Shown here: one piece after another, positions 12,703 to 24,800 of the stretch
Layout: the number at the start of each line of letters is the position of its first letter
Numbering within the stretch: position 1 is the stretch's first letter
IMG/VR virus record: IMGVR_UViG_3300021364_000065
Coordinates: 1 to 38,325 of that record
DNA from: a virus
Direction: 5' to 3' (one strand)
Length of the DNA: 38,325 bases
Notes under the pieces: generated by a model
What the model saw: the letters and a program-made list of their open reading frames with translations, nothing else
What the model was told of the DNA's origin: nothing
Databases searched by the model: none
Made by a program: the position numbers and the translations under genes

Positions 12703-14223
12703 TTATACTTTCAGCACACACTCTACTAATTTTTCTCCGTCATCTACGTTGGTTTCAAGTGCAATACCAACTAATCCTCTTGTTGCAGTTGTTGTGCAAA
12801 ATCCGTCTTCCCAAGCATATACAGCTTGTCCTTTTTCAATTGGACCTAAACAACGTACAGGAACTCTTCCTTTGAGAGCAATAGCTTGTCCGTCAATATC
12901 TGCATTCATTAAGTATGCAGGGTTTTCGCTAATTACTCCAATAACAAAATCACTAGATCTTGCAGCCCTAGTTTCTTTACTTACATCCATTTCGGCTTCA
13001 TATTTAGGCGTAGCAACAGCCATTACAGTTCCTACAGGATAATTAGTGTCTGTAGTATACTTTTCTGCTAGATCTGCATATTGTGCTTTTGTCGCTGTGC
13101 CGTTAAAAAAACGTGCAGTGAGATCACCGTCGCCGTCTCTTGCTGCTATAGTGTCTGGACTTGCTGCTGTGCTTGCAGTTCTACCAGTACCGCCTACGTC
13201 AACAGTAGTTGCTTTATCAGCAGTACCTCTTAATGTTGTTGCATAAATTTCTGCAAATTTTTGCGTAGCACTACCTATGTTGAAAACTTCTGTATCTTCT
13301 GGATATAAGCCTTTAACTTCGCCTGCTACATTTCTTACACTTACAATTGGTGTTGGATCTTCTCCTGATTGACTTGCTTCAAAAACAATTTTTGGACCTT
13401 TGTTTTCAAATTTAGCTTGGTTATCAGATTCAATTTTAATTCTTAAATCATTACTATCACCTACAGTAAAGCCTGCGTCACCAAAACTAATTGTATCTGT
13501 TCTTTTCAAATAATCCGTATAAATAGAACCTCCCAAGCGTAAAGCATCATTGGCTGTACCCCATATAATAGGTTCATTTTCGGCAGCACTAATATATTCG
13601 CCTAAATTATTCTCTGTTAATCCTGTAGTGCTATTTACAAGTGTAATACCACGTTTGATTAGGCTGAAATTTGTTAACGGAGGAACGCCGTCTGGTTGAT
13701 CACCTAATAATGTAAATTCTTCATTTGATATAATATATACAGCAACGTCATTAATTAGAGCAACAATAATTGTTTTTTCATTTTCAGCAATGTCTAAAAC
13801 ATTGATACTTAACATTTGTGTGGTTCCACTGCCTGCTGCCTGTGGTCCAACAAGGATAAATTCTCCTGCGGCTGTTTTACCATACAATTGGTTACTTGTA
13901 CTACTCCACCATAAATCGCCTTCAAGTAAACCAGCTGGTTCGGTAGCACTTACTTCTGTTCCACCTGCTGTTTTCCATGTGCTACCAGTATAAAATTTTA
14001 ATTTTGTACTACTAGCATCATACCAAACTTGTCCATCTAATGCTTTGCTCGGAGCACTTGTTCCAGAAAAATTTTCTAATAAATGTAGATAATTTTCATT
14101 TTGTACTTCTCCGTAGCCGCTGTAATTTCTACCAACAAACTTAATATCTGTTGTTTGATCAATTGTGCCATCTTCAACTACTGTAAGTTGAGTGCCGTTA
14201 AATCTGTTTACAATGTATGCCAT
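12703..14223 (-). CDS. Fibre protein with shared N-terminal attachment module (third of three)
   Basis: 506 aa. Residues 1-125 are the module shared with the two upstream proteins: a VVEDGTIDQTTDIKFVG segment, then NENYLHLLENFSGTSAP, GQVWYDASSTKLKFY and EGDLWWSSTSNQLYG ending in ILVGPQ. The middle is polar beta shaft with a KGLYPEDTEVFNIGSATQKF segment. The C-terminal 110 residues (GTVMAVATPKYEAEM, VIGVISENP, LKGRVPVRCLGPIEKGQAV) form a compact beta domain like the C-terminal caps of trimeric fibres. It starts after a late-type element with CGAGGA as ribosome-binding site. Probably a tail or baseplate fibre whose N-terminus docks to a shared site. Confidence 0.75.
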   Translation of the reverse strand: MAYIVNRFNGTQLTVVEDGTIDQTTDIKFVGRNYSGYGEVQNENYLHLLENFSGTSAPSKALDGQVWYDASSTKLKFYTGSTWKTAGGTEVSATEPAGLLEGDLWWSSTSNQLYGKTAAGEFILVGPQAAGSGTTQMLSINVLDIAENEKTIIVALINDVAVYIISNEEFTLLGDQPDGVPPLTNFSLIKRGITLVNSTTGLTENNLGEYISAAENEPIIWGTANDALRLGGSIYTDYLKRTDTISFGDAGFTVGDSNDLRIKIESDNQAKFENKGPKIVFEASQSGEDPTPIVSVRNVAGEVKGLYPEDTEVFNIGSATQKFAEIYATTLRGTADKATTVDVGGTGRTASTAASPDTIAARDGDGDLTARFFNGTATKAQYADLAEKYTTDTNYPVGTVMAVATPKYEAEMDVSKETRAARSSDFVIGVISENPAYLMNADIDGQAIALKGRVPVRCLGPIEKGQAVYAWEDGFCTTTATRGLVGIALETNVDDGEKLVECVLKV

Positions 14224-14247
14224 TTATATTGTTCCTCGTGCTTATGT

Positions 14248-14255
14248 TATTTATC
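14248..14255 (-). promoter_or_regulatory. Late-type promoter element GATAAATA
   Basis: Read on the minus strand: GATAAATA followed by ACATAAG, 24 bases before the ATG at 14223, with CGAGGA in the leader. It fits 7 of 8 positions of the T4 late element TATAAATA and is identical to the copies at 2320 and 18842. Confidence 0.6.
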
Positions 14256-14256
14256 G

Positions 14257-16155
14257 TTAAACGGCTGATGCTGCTATTGTACCTGTTGTTGGTTGCCAAA
14301 TACCTGATGCAATTTCAATAGTAATAATTAATCTAGATACAGTCAAATTCACTGTTGCAGTAGGATCATTAATTGCTATATCACCTAAAACATTAACGTT
14401 TTGTACACCAGCGCTATCTACCGGTTGTAAAGTTTTTATAATATTACTGTCAACATCAATTGGATCAGTGGATGCTTGATAATATACTGCATGTAATTTT
14501 GCTACAGTACCATTTCGTATTCCAGTTGGGGGCGATATTTCTGTAAGCAACGCTGCAATATTTACAATTAAAACATCATCACAAGTTCCATCATTGTAGG
14601 TACCTGTTGCATAAGTTGAGCCCAAGCCGGTAACATCTATTCCACTTACTATTGTTATATTTTCTAATGAATTATCAACATAACCTTTGTTTGCAACATC
14701 TGTTAAATCAATAGGTGTTGCAACTTGTTTAATTACTTGATTGTTAAATGTTACATCTCCAGTAGAGGTGATGTTTAGTGCAGTGGTTGAATATATTGTG
14801 TCTTCAGAAATAGTAATTTTATGAATTTGCGAACTAGACCCAACAGCTAAACTTTCTAACTGTCCAACACTAGTCAGACTACTATTAACAACACTTGCTC
14901 CTAATGTATCTAAAGATAATACATTAGACGAGCCAATAAAATAACTATCTAACTTATTTTCTAAATCTATACCGTGTGAACTTGTCCAGTTTTCTGTTGC
15001 TGATCTCCAAGTCCAACGTATATCGTCGCCGTCGTCTACTCTAACAACCAGTCCAGAATCATCTGCTAATGCGTAGTCAATATGAGTACTATCGTCTTTT
15101 CTACCCAATTCAATTTGTTTGTCTTCCACAACTAATGTTTGTACTTCTAATGCTACAGTATCGCCTAAAACTGTCAAATCACCAGTCACAACTAGATTTT
15201 TTTCTTGACCGGGAGCATTTGTTCCTATAACGACATCACTGCCTGGCGATGAATTAAAAAATCCAACACCTTTTTGATCAGCATCAAAATACAATGCTTC
15301 ATATTCACCTGTAACATCTTTGAGATTAATTGTTAGGTCTGCATCTTGTTTTAAATTTTTTAAAAGTGTAACTGTACCATTATTTCTAATTTGGAAATTA
15401 CCATTACTTCCAACAACTATTCCATCAGTGGTATTGATATACAGTTGTGTGGTTATGCTTTGTGGGGTTCCTCCTGCAACTGATGTTCTTATGAATTCAT
15501 CAAATCCATAAGTTTGTCCACCTGTGCCAATTAATTTTTCAGCAAAATCGGCTTTTCCGTGCCAAGAATAATCTGCAAAAGAAGCACTTATATTAAAACC
15601 TATTTCAATATTTGTAAATCCTGGTATAGCAGGAAAAGGAGTAAATGCAGCCTTCGATTCAATACCGACTAGACTACCATTAATATATCTTTTTGTAACA
15701 ACCTTGTTTTGACCAGTTGTATCTCTAATTGTTTCTACAAAGTCTCCTGTAGGTAATTGATTTTTCGTATAACTAGGCCCTACTAAAATTGTTTCAACAC
15801 CATTCCAGAAAAACAACTGATCTTTAGAACCATCAATCCAAATATCACCTTCTATCAATTCGCTGGGCTGTGAACTTGCAAATATAGTACTATCTGTGCT
15901 TCTAAAAGTCACACCGTCATAAATTTTTAATCTACCTTCTGCAGAATCATACCATAATTGTCCTTTGATTGGTTTGCTAGGTGCTGTTGTGTTTGAAAAG
16001 TTTTCAAGCATTTTGATGAAGTTTTCATTTATACTTTCGCCAAAACCTTGATAATTTTTACCTATGAGATTTATATCTGCGGATGTAGTATCTAATCTTC
16101 CATCTACTAGTTCTACTAATAAAGATCCATCTGTTTTATTAAGTTTATAGGACAT
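14257..16155 (-). CDS. Fibre protein with shared N-terminal attachment module (second of three)
   Basis: 632 aa. Residues 1-130 carry the common module (VELVDGRLDTTSADINLIG, INENFIKMLENFSNTTAP, GQLWYDSAEGRLKIYDG, EGDIWIDGSKDQLFF, ILVGPS). The shaft contains a DLTVLGDTVALEVQTLVVED segment that matches the trimeric beta-prism style of marine T4-like phage fibres, and KQVATPIDLTDVANKGYVDN near residue 490 is a common fibre linker. The C-terminal 130 residues are a separate beta domain with no recognised enzyme motif. The ATG shares one base with the stop of the upstream gene (TAATG), so it is translated with the collar-domain fibre as a unit. Confidence 0.78.
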   Translation of the reverse strand: MSYKLNKTDGSLLVELVDGRLDTTSADINLIGKNYQGFGESINENFIKMLENFSNTTAPSKPIKGQLWYDSAEGRLKIYDGVTFRSTDSTIFASSQPSELIEGDIWIDGSKDQLFFWNGVETILVGPSYTKNQLPTGDFVETIRDTTGQNKVVTKRYINGSLVGIESKAAFTPFPAIPGFTNIEIGFNISASFADYSWHGKADFAEKLIGTGGQTYGFDEFIRTSVAGGTPQSITTQLYINTTDGIVVGSNGNFQIRNNGTVTLLKNLKQDADLTINLKDVTGEYEALYFDADQKGVGFFNSSPGSDVVIGTNAPGQEKNLVVTGDLTVLGDTVALEVQTLVVEDKQIELGRKDDSTHIDYALADDSGLVVRVDDGDDIRWTWRSATENWTSSHGIDLENKLDSYFIGSSNVLSLDTLGASVVNSSLTSVGQLESLAVGSSSQIHKITISEDTIYSTTALNITSTGDVTFNNQVIKQVATPIDLTDVANKGYVDNSLENITIVSGIDVTGLGSTYATGTYNDGTCDDVLIVNIAALLTEISPPTGIRNGTVAKLHAVYYQASTDPIDVDSNIIKTLQPVDSAGVQNVNVLGDIAINDPTATVNLTVSRLIITIEIASGIWQPTTGTIAASAV

Positions 16156-18209
16156 TATGCTACTCCGTGATAAATGATAAAGTTAAGTGCTACATACGGA
16201 TTTACAATATTTACTGGAAGGTTTTGTACATCAATAACACCGCCACTGGTTTCTAGTCTTGTACCAGTACCGGCAGTATCACCATTAGATGGAACACTAT
16301 CTGTACCTGTATATGTTGCAGTAGATGTGGCATAATATTGATTATTATCGCCATCTCGTAAATCGTGTTTGTGTTCTGGTAAATTTTCTTGTAACAGTGT
16401 AACTTCTTCATCGCCGCCAGTTGAACCTAAATCTGCTATACCACTACTTATTGCATTACTAGGTATTGCACCTCTTGCTGATACACTCGTTGCCATGGTA
16501 GGAAATTGTCCTCGTAAATCAGGTACCTTAAATAAAGTACTAGGACTACTAGACGTACCATAATAGTATGTAGTAGGATCTGAAGGATTATATCCTAGTG
16601 CAGTGGCTAAATTAGAATAAGTTGTTCTGGAATATTCTTCGCCGTCACAAATAAACCACCCTGTAGGCGCAACTGGTCCACCAAACATTGTAATAGTACC
16701 AACTGGTAAAACTTCTGCTGCACCTATAAGTTGTGTAGGTGTAGCCTTTTCTAATAATCCGGTGCTTTCTCTATATATTAGAAGTGTATCGTTTTCTCTA
16801 TCAATACTTGCAGAAGCTGTTTGATCTGAAATTATTGTAGGAGAAGCTAATGTTGCAAAAGTTTTAACATTACCGCCTGTCTGTCCATCAAATGTAAAAC
16901 TTCCCGAAGTAATTTGTCCTGTCATACCAAATGTTGTTGTACTGTTTAGTTTGCCAGTGCTACCGGCAGTTCCACTTACATTTCCTGTAACATTGCCTGT
17001 TAAATTTCCTGTAATTCGATTTGCATACAATGTATCAAAAGGTAAAACACTAGATCCTATATTTCTTAAATTAGCAGTATCAGGTAATAAGTTTTCTATA
17101 GTAGAATTACCTTCTACAGAAAAATTACCTCCGACATTTAAATTTTTTGCGACACCTAATCCGCCACTAGTTGTAATTGAACCAGTAATCGGATCATTAC
17201 TTTGTGTTGTACCATTTACAATTATATTACTATCAGTTTTTATATTTCCAACAACATCTAAACTTTCGGTAGGACTTAAATTGTTGATTCCAACATTTGT
17301 ATTACTTTTGACTCTAATAGGAATAGTAAATGTGCCATTATTGTTTACACGTAAATCAATTGGTGCTCCAGGAATTGTATTTTCAATAATACCGTTGTTA
17401 CCTTCAACTAATAAACTTAAAGTTTTTGCTGTACCAATTTCAACACCCTGGTTAACTTTAATTTGTAATTTTTCAGTTACCTGATTTACAATATTATTTC
17501 TCATAACAGTGCTTGTTGGTATTGTTGCACCACTTATTAACAGGTTTTCCGCAAGCGTAGCTGTTCCGTTAAATTTTGCACCATCTAAATTTTTATTAAA
17601 ATTAACACCTTTTTTAATTGGCACACTACTACTATATCCAGCTATAGGCGTTTTAGGTGAAAATTCTTCTGCACTTATAATGCTTACAATAGTGCTTACA
17701 GGGCTTTCAGTTGTTCCAACATAAGCATAGTTTACTACTACAGTTCTAGTGTTACTAGTGGTATCGATAATTTCTTCTACAATTGCACCTGCTTTTGCGC
17801 CATCAATTGTACTAGGTCCAACTAATAACCATCCGCTTCCGGTATATAGATACAATTGACTTGTACTAGTATTGACCCATAGGTCACCCTTTACACTGTT
17901 TGAAATGTCTGGTTCAAAACTGCCTTTTTTCAAACCGCCTGCTGCAACCCAGTTTGTACCATCATAAATTTTTAATTGATCAACTTCTTGTGTTGTATCA
18001 TACCATAGTTGTCCTTCAACTGGATTACTAGGAGGACTAGCATTTGCAAAGTTTTCTAATAAATGTAAAAAGTTTTCATTAACAGCTCTACCGTAATCTG
18101 TTGTTAATCTACCTGGTAAATTAACACTTGTTTCGGTATTAATGGCTCCATCTTCTACTGTGATATTACCTTTGTTTGCTTCATCTGTGAAATTTACACT
18201 ATATGACAT
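16155..18209 (-). CDS. Tail fibre with C-terminal phage tail-collar domain (first of three)
   Basis: 684 aa. The shared N-terminal module is at about 1-130 (VEDGAINTETSVNLPGR, VNENFLHLLENFANASPP, GQLWYDTTQEVDQLKIYDG, LLVGPS). The middle is shaft with TGNLTGNVTGNVSG at about 400. The C-terminus from about 500 is a phage tail-collar domain (Pfam family Tail Collar): PVGTITMFGG, APTGWFICDGEEYSRTTYS and VPDLRGQFP, ending in LPEHKHDLRDG and the closing NPYVALNFIIYHG. In T4 this domain type occurs in the short tail fibre gp12 and related proteins. This makes it a candidate receptor-contacting fibre. It shares one base with both neighbours (TAATG). Confidence 0.88.
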   Translation of the reverse strand: MSYSVNFTDEANKGNITVEDGAINTETSVNLPGRLTTDYGRAVNENFLHLLENFANASPPSNPVEGQLWYDTTQEVDQLKIYDGTNWVAAGGLKKGSFEPDISNSVKGDLWVNTSTSQLYLYTGSGWLLVGPSTIDGAKAGAIVEEIIDTTSNTRTVVVNYAYVGTTESPVSTIVSIISAEEFSPKTPIAGYSSSVPIKKGVNFNKNLDGAKFNGTATLAENLLISGATIPTSTVMRNNIVNQVTEKLQIKVNQGVEIGTAKTLSLLVEGNNGIIENTIPGAPIDLRVNNNGTFTIPIRVKSNTNVGINNLSPTESLDVVGNIKTDSNIIVNGTTQSNDPITGSITTSGGLGVAKNLNVGGNFSVEGNSTIENLLPDTANLRNIGSSVLPFDTLYANRITGNLTGNVTGNVSGTAGSTGKLNSTTTFGMTGQITSGSFTFDGQTGGNVKTFATLASPTIISDQTASASIDRENDTLLIYRESTGLLEKATPTQLIGAAEVLPVGTITMFGGPVAPTGWFICDGEEYSRTTYSNLATALGYNPSDPTTYYYGTSSSPSTLFKVPDLRGQFPTMATSVSARGAIPSNAISSGIADLGSTGGDEEVTLLQENLPEHKHDLRDGDNNQYYATSTATYTGTDSVPSNGDTAGTGTRLETSGGVIDVQNLPVNIVNPYVALNFIIYHGVA

Positions 18210-18811
18210 TAAGTGTTACCTCCACTTAAACTTTGTACTCTAACAGTATAATCAATTTGAATCAATCTGTTGAGTGATTTTTGTACAGGATGGAAAATAA
18301 CGTGTGTTAGTAATCTGCCATTGCCATCAGCTGCGTAACCTTTTAACCCTAGCTCATCAAATACATATTGATTTTCGGTATCTGTTGCAGTGTCAAATGC
18401 ATCTTGTCCATCTGGCTCACCATAATCTAACAAACAACTTACAACAATATCAGTATAATTTGTACCTGTTACGTGACGAGTTTCAATTTTGTTACGCTGT
18501 GGGTCAACATTGTTAACGGAACGGTCGTCAACAACTTTACTATATGTTTGATTATACAAACTTGCATTTGTTCCTGTGCTGTTTGGTGTTAGGTATGTAA
18601 TAATACCAGTTGGATCAACACTTGTGCCACCATTGCCAAACGCCATTTCATAAATGAAACCTTCGCCAGCATTGCCTAAACTTTCAGCAAGACTGATACT
18701 CATATTTTCATAATGAATAGCATTACGCTTGTTAACAAATACATGTCCAGATTCTGGATTGTGTATTTTAATGTGTCCTTCTATATGTACGCCACTTTGT
18801 TCATTAATCAT
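18209..18811 (-). CDS. Conserved baseplate/tail structural protein
   Basis: 200 aa. MINEQSGVHIEGHIKIHNPE leads into a beta-rich domain without enzyme motifs, signal peptide or low-complexity sequence. It follows the giant baseplate/fibre protein and precedes the collar fibre, the place occupied by small baseplate wedge proteins (gp8/gp9 region) in T4-like order, but it is shorter than T4 gp8 (334 aa) and I cannot assign it to one of them. It has its own late-type element and an AGGAACGGA ribosome-binding region, suggesting strong late expression. It couples to the collar fibre gene by a TAATG overlap. Confidence 0.7.
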   Translation of the reverse strand: MINEQSGVHIEGHIKIHNPESGHVFVNKRNAIHYENMSISLAESLGNAGEGFIYEMAFGNGGTSVDPTGIITYLTPNSTGTNASLYNQTYSKVVDDRSVNNVDPQRNKIETRHVTGTNYTDIVVSCLLDYGEPDGQDAFDTATDTENQYVFDELGLKGYAADGNGRLLTHVIFHPVQKSLNRLIQIDYTVRVQSLSGGNT

Positions 18812-18834
18812 AATTTTATTCCGTTCCTATATTG

Positions 18835-18842
18835 TATTTATC
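18835..18842 (-). promoter_or_regulatory. Late-type promoter element GATAAATA overlapping a stop codon
   Basis: Read on the minus strand: GATAAATA then CAATATAGG, 23 bases before the ATG at 18811. The TAA stop of the 4645-aa gene is part of the element. The leader contains AGGAACGGA. It is identical over 8 bases to the elements at 2320 and 14255. Confidence 0.6.
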
Positions 18843-21800
18843 GGGGTAGCGATATTGTTTTGTCTGTTATAAATTTAGCAATCTGATTTTCGCTGTCTGC
18901 TATAGTTTTTCCAGTATCATTCCAAATTTTACCTGTTTTTCTCACTATCTCTATCCTTGTTCCATCTGCAGGAGGATCAATGTAATCCGCTAGATACAGT
19001 GCAGTTACAACACTATCTCCCCATACAATTGTTTCAATTGTAAATTCTGGCGCAATTGTTACATCTGCTTCTGGAGAATCTTGATCTTTTGTTGGATCAA
19101 AAGTTACCACGTTATCTTTGCGTAACCTTACACCTCCTAAAAATACTTCAATTTCATTTACAGAACTAGGTACAAAGTCTAGTAAGAATTGTTTTGTACT
19201 ACTATCACCTATAAAAATAGTTTTACTTGTTTGATCTTTGTAAGGTATTGTTTCGTCTATACCTTGTCCTATAAGAGTTGTATTTGTATCGTAAACGTTT
19301 TTTATACCAGTGCCTAGTGTACCTCTACGTAGTCGACGTAATAAATTTCCATCAACTGTATAGTACTCTATACGTTCTTTGTCTATCCAAACTACTCCTG
19401 GGATTCCTAAATCTGGATTAGGTTCTTGTATACCTGTTGCATCTTTCAATTGAATTGTTTGATCGTAATAGTTTAATGGCTGCTGAAGCTCGTATTGATT
19501 ATCTCTATTTAGACGTTTGTAATGATATCTGTTTAGCATATCCTTAAATATTCTATAACCAAATTTAGGTTTACTTATAGGAGCAGCAAATTGTAAAACA
19601 TCAATAGTATCAGCAGGTTTTACTTTTTCATAAAGTTGTATTCCTTGCTTATTGTTAGATATTTTATAATCTACTTGCGGTGTTAAAATTCTGCCATTCT
19701 TTATAATCCAAACGTAATTAGCAGATACAGCAGGTTTTTGTAATTGAATATAACCTTTACTTAATAAATTTTTATCAATATATTCATCAGTTCCCGAAGG
19801 TGCTAAAGTTGTATTCCAAACCACATCATAACTATCTCTTTCAAATTCATTTATATCGTGATTACTAAACACATAGATATCAACAGTTTCCCAGCTTTTT
19901 GGTGCTTCAGCTAAATTTAACACATCGGTTTCAACTAATTCTATTTTACCTAGTGTTGGTTGAGTGCTATCTCTACGGTCGCTTATTGTAAGACTTGCAA
20001 CAACTGGTGGAGTGTCATCTTTACTCTTAAGTTCAAATAACTCTCTCACATAACCATTTAATTCTAACGTTAATATATCGTCTTGTCTTGAAAAACTTTC
20101 TATTGTAGTTAAAACAACAGTGCTATCATCTGTAAGTTTAAATTCTGCTATACTACCTATTACTGGATCGTCAATCGAGTCTCCATTTAAAATTTGTATT
20201 GTAGTGTTTAAAAAGAAATATTCAGCATCTTTAATTACAAAAATTTCTAAAATATCACCTATAGTGCCTGTGCCTTCTTTAGTAAAAATAATTCTACCAT
20301 TTTCGTTGTCATAAATGTATTCTTGACTTTGCACAATTTCGCTATTAATGTAGATAACAAAATCACTTGTATCTAAAAGATTTGAATTTTTAAATCTCCA
20401 TGAATCTATATTATAGGTCCTAGATGCTGTCATTGTATATTTTTTTCTATAACCAGGATTTAAAAATCTTTCGTTTAATTGTCTTTTAACTAAAATATTT
20501 TGTGCTAATGGTTTTTTAATTACAGGAGCTGTTACATCATTTGTAAATCTATGAATCTTATTCACTCCATCGGTTAACATAGTACTATCAATTACCATTT
20601 GACTGTATTGATTTACATTTCCGTCATAAATTGTATAACCAATAATGCTTCCTGAAGCTAATTTTGTTGGAAATTCTAATGTAATAAATCCGTCGCTATC
20701 AAATGTAAATCCATAATCAGTACCAGATTCTTTAAAAACACCATTGATCGTAACAAAACTACTCATGTTACTATTATATTTTATCGGCAATGAATAGAAT
20801 GTTTTATTTCCGTCTGCGATTATATTATCACTATCTATAACATCAACACCATTTGTTCCTATTGTAAGGATAGTTAAATTTTTATCTGCATCAAACACTG
20901 CACTATCTGCTGCCGAGATGGTTTTGTTTATCCAATCTATGTTTAATTCGTTATTGTCGATTATCACTCCGTCTAGTTTTACAATAATTGTATCTTTTGT
21001 TTGTGCATAAGATTCAAATGCCCATTCTAGTGTATTTCCATCAGTGATATAATTTGAAACTGCTATTGCACCTTGACCATCTGAACTTCTATTATAAATT
21101 TGTATATCTACCGTATCTAAAACTTGTCCAGGAACTTGTTCTTCTGGACCTTTGCTAGTTGTCTCGGTTACAAATCCGTCACCGTCTACAACTATATCTC
21201 CAGAATCTATGCCTGTTGCTGTAGTATATTCAAAATTACCACCTTGTAAACTTACATCAAACGAATTGTTTTCCGGAGTAAAACTTCCGTCACTTGTAAT
21301 TTTTCTTACAACTACTACATCATCGGCTTGTGTACGAATAATATTACTATCTAAAAATACAGTGTTTGTTATGCCGTCTCCTACAGGAGAAACCATTTTG
21401 GCATTAGGGTTTGTTACTCCATCACTTGGATAATTAGGATCGTCAATTCTTACATTATTCAAATAAACATTGTAAGTTATACCCGATTCAAGAACTTTAC
21501 TTAAAACAACTGTTTGTGTGCTTCCATCTAAAACAATTACTTCGTCTTCGTTATTGATATCAAATGTATCAAAATCTACACCAAACGGCTGTAACTCAAA
21601 TCCTTTGTTTTCACCAAAACCAATGCTGTCCATTTGAACACCACCATAATCAACTCCATCCATAAGTTGTGATAAATCTTTGCCAGGCATATTAGTTTTA
21701 GGATTGTAAAAGAAATTAATTCTATCAGCGGCGGTTAATAGTTCAGTTGATTTTTTGTAATTTATTTCAATTAATGAATTATTTGTCGGGGCATTAACAA

Positions 21801-24800
21801 ATGTTATACGCCCGGTATATCTTTCAAAATCTCTAGTTTTATCTAATTCATTGCTTACTACTATATCACTAGATAATTGTTCTACACCGTCTACAATAAC
21901 ATTTACATCAGATGTCTTTGTACTTAAAGGCCATTTAAGATTAAATTCAGTTAATCCACCATTTCCTATAAAGTTTTCAGTTTCATCTAAAGTAGTAAAT
22001 AGGTAATTTCCTGATACACGATCAAACTTCATTAAGATATGAGAATTTCTAACTAGATTATTTCCAACAATAGCATAAACAATTGCTTCCCTACCATCAT
22101 CTAACAAACTTCCGTTTATTGTTACTTGAGGTGTGTTAAAATACCTTGCTCCTTTTGTATCCACATCGATAAATTGAATACTACTTCCGCCTAAATATGC
22201 AAAACCTTCTAGTGTTGGACCACCACCGCCACTAACAGTTACATTAGCTGTATTAGTATAACCTTCACCTCCATCGAAGATAACAAATTCTTTGATTTCA
22301 AAGCCAACATTATCTAACCAATGGCGTTTTGGATATTGATATACATCATCTTCTATATTTGTTAATTGATTATTTGCAAATTTTATTGCTTCTGGAACAA
22401 TCTTTCCTAATACCGAATCATAACTAGGCGGCAAATCAAAATCTGTAACACTAGTTTGTGTAGGTTCTATCTTTTCATATGCACTAACATATTCTCTAAT
22501 TTTAGTGCTAAATGGCTTAACTTCATTTATATAGTCTTGATAGTTAGGCAAGTTATCGTTTTGATATGTAATTTTCTGTTGTAATTCTCCAACATTGTGT
22601 TTTGCAGTTACAAAACTTGATTTAAATATCCAGTCAACATCTACTTGTTCACTAATAGCATATCTAATACTACTAAAGAATAATTTATTCCATTCTACTT
22701 CTAATTGATCAACAAATATGTTATTTTCAATGGTATTTAAAATAATTCTAATTTCTTGTGTAGGTTCTCTATCGTAGAAACTTGTATCGTAAATTTGTTT
22801 ATCGTAACCTACTGTATCACTTTTATACAATTGGCTACTAAATTCTATTGTTCCGTTTTGTCTACCTACTGTTTTATAATTTACAGTATAATCAACATTT
22901 TCTTGATTATCAATTTTTTCTAATAATAACCAGCCGCCAGATCCTATGTTTTCGATCTTTACAATTGATCCAATAACATCTTTAGTTCCTTCTAATGCAT
23001 ATGCACCAGGAATAATAAAATCTATGGCAGTATCTATGTTATAATCTGTGGCATACCAATCTTTATAACTCCAATAATTTGGAACTGCATAATCTTGTAT
23101 ATAACTTCTAAACCATTCTTGTGTTGATGAGATCCAATTATAAACAGCCCAGAACCCGCCTATGTCGCTGTCATTTTTGACAAGAACACTAAATGGACGT
23201 ACAATTAATGTTGTGTCGTCTAAATAATTATTACCACTACTAATAACTTCAACACTTGTAATTTGACCTAAATTATTTATAAAGGTTTTAATTTCGGCTC
23301 CTGTACCTGTTCCTTCGATTGTAACTGTTGGTCCGTTACGAATAGCACCATCAGAATAGTTACTATCAATATAACCACGACCAGAGTTTACAATTTGCAC
23401 TTCTTTGATTCTGCCGTCAACTATAACTGGTGTTAATTTTGCTTGTTCTAACTTGGCTGTACCAATAAATCTTAATAGTGATTCGCTTTCAATTTCTGTA
23501 TCCCACTGATTGCTAAATTTACTTGGCAAAGGATCAATCTGCATTAAAGGTGAAATATCAAACTCGTCAACTATTACATATTGTGTCATAATAGCATTAA
23601 CTCGCTCGATTATCTGTTTTAGTGCTTCTTTTCTATTTACAAACATACTTTGATTTGGTTCATTTAATATTCCAAATCTTCTTGCAATACTAATAGATGT
23701 ATCCGGTAACTGTATATTTTGTTTGTTGTAACCTACTAAACTATCAATCCATTTATCAACTATATCTCGATTAGGCTTACTACTTGCAAGTCCTTCAGTA
23801 AGTAATTGATATTCACTATGGATATTATTTTCTACGTTATCGTTTACATAGTAATCTATATGTAGTATAGTATCCTTATCTTTGATTAAATTTCTAACAT
23901 TGTGTAAAGCAAAGTTTTTTTGATCAAATAAATTTACAAATCTGTAACCTTGGCTAGCAGGATCAGCAATTAAATTTTCAACATCTAAAGCACTTATTTT
24001 TCTGCCATAAGTATCAGGAATAGTTGTTTTTGATTTAACCCAATAATAATATTTAGGAATAGCAACACCCGAAACAGTATCGTATGAATTTAAAAAGACA
24101 TAAGTTTCGTCTCCATATAAACTTTGTCCACTAATACCTTCTGCTAAACCTTCAGTTGTATCTGCTAAACTATCCCATTCACTGGGTAGATATGTGCTTT
24201 CAACCCATTCATAAACGTCAATGGAAAAGCCTGGAATAATTTGATTCCATGTATTAGATTTAAATTGTAAATCTCCTTGATATGGATTATACCACTTGAT
24301 AGTTTCAATATTCCACCATAGTTTTCCTACCTGTTCTTTACCCCACAAATCTCTAATGCCAGTATTAGTTGAACCAGAATTATACACAGCAGGATCATAA
24401 TACAGCTTGTATGATATTTCTTGTTCGGCTGGCCCAGCAATACGTCCTTGAATTGGATCGATAAAATCTAAATAGGAAATTAAATCTTTTGTTCTATTAT
24501 CGTATAACCATATACCCCTAATTTTTTCTAAATTTACAAAAGGGTTTATACTATCATTTAGTGTCCAAGCATTTTGATTTAAATTGGTTCTAAAATCTTG
24601 AATTAAACCTGTGTTATTTGTACTATCGCCAAGTATTTCGTCTAAAGGCATAGACGGCGAAACAACATACAAATGATTTCTATTTAATAATCCATAAGAA
24701 CTATTTGAATTACTTGTATCTACACTAGAATATAATTTTTCTGCATATATGAATTTATTATCAATTGTTTCATAAATGTAAACTTGATTATTGTTGATTA

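Noticed and set aside
12702-12711. TATAAGTA on the minus strand before the 301-aa gene as a late promoter
   Set aside because: It is formed by the last codon and stop of the upstream gene, has a mismatch in the invariant AAATA part, and gp-like coupling from upstream is enough.
16951-17484. Plus-strand open frame of 177 codons inside the collar fibre gene
   Set aside because: Hydrophobic Pro/Val/Leu-rich shadow of polar fibre sequence; no start signal.
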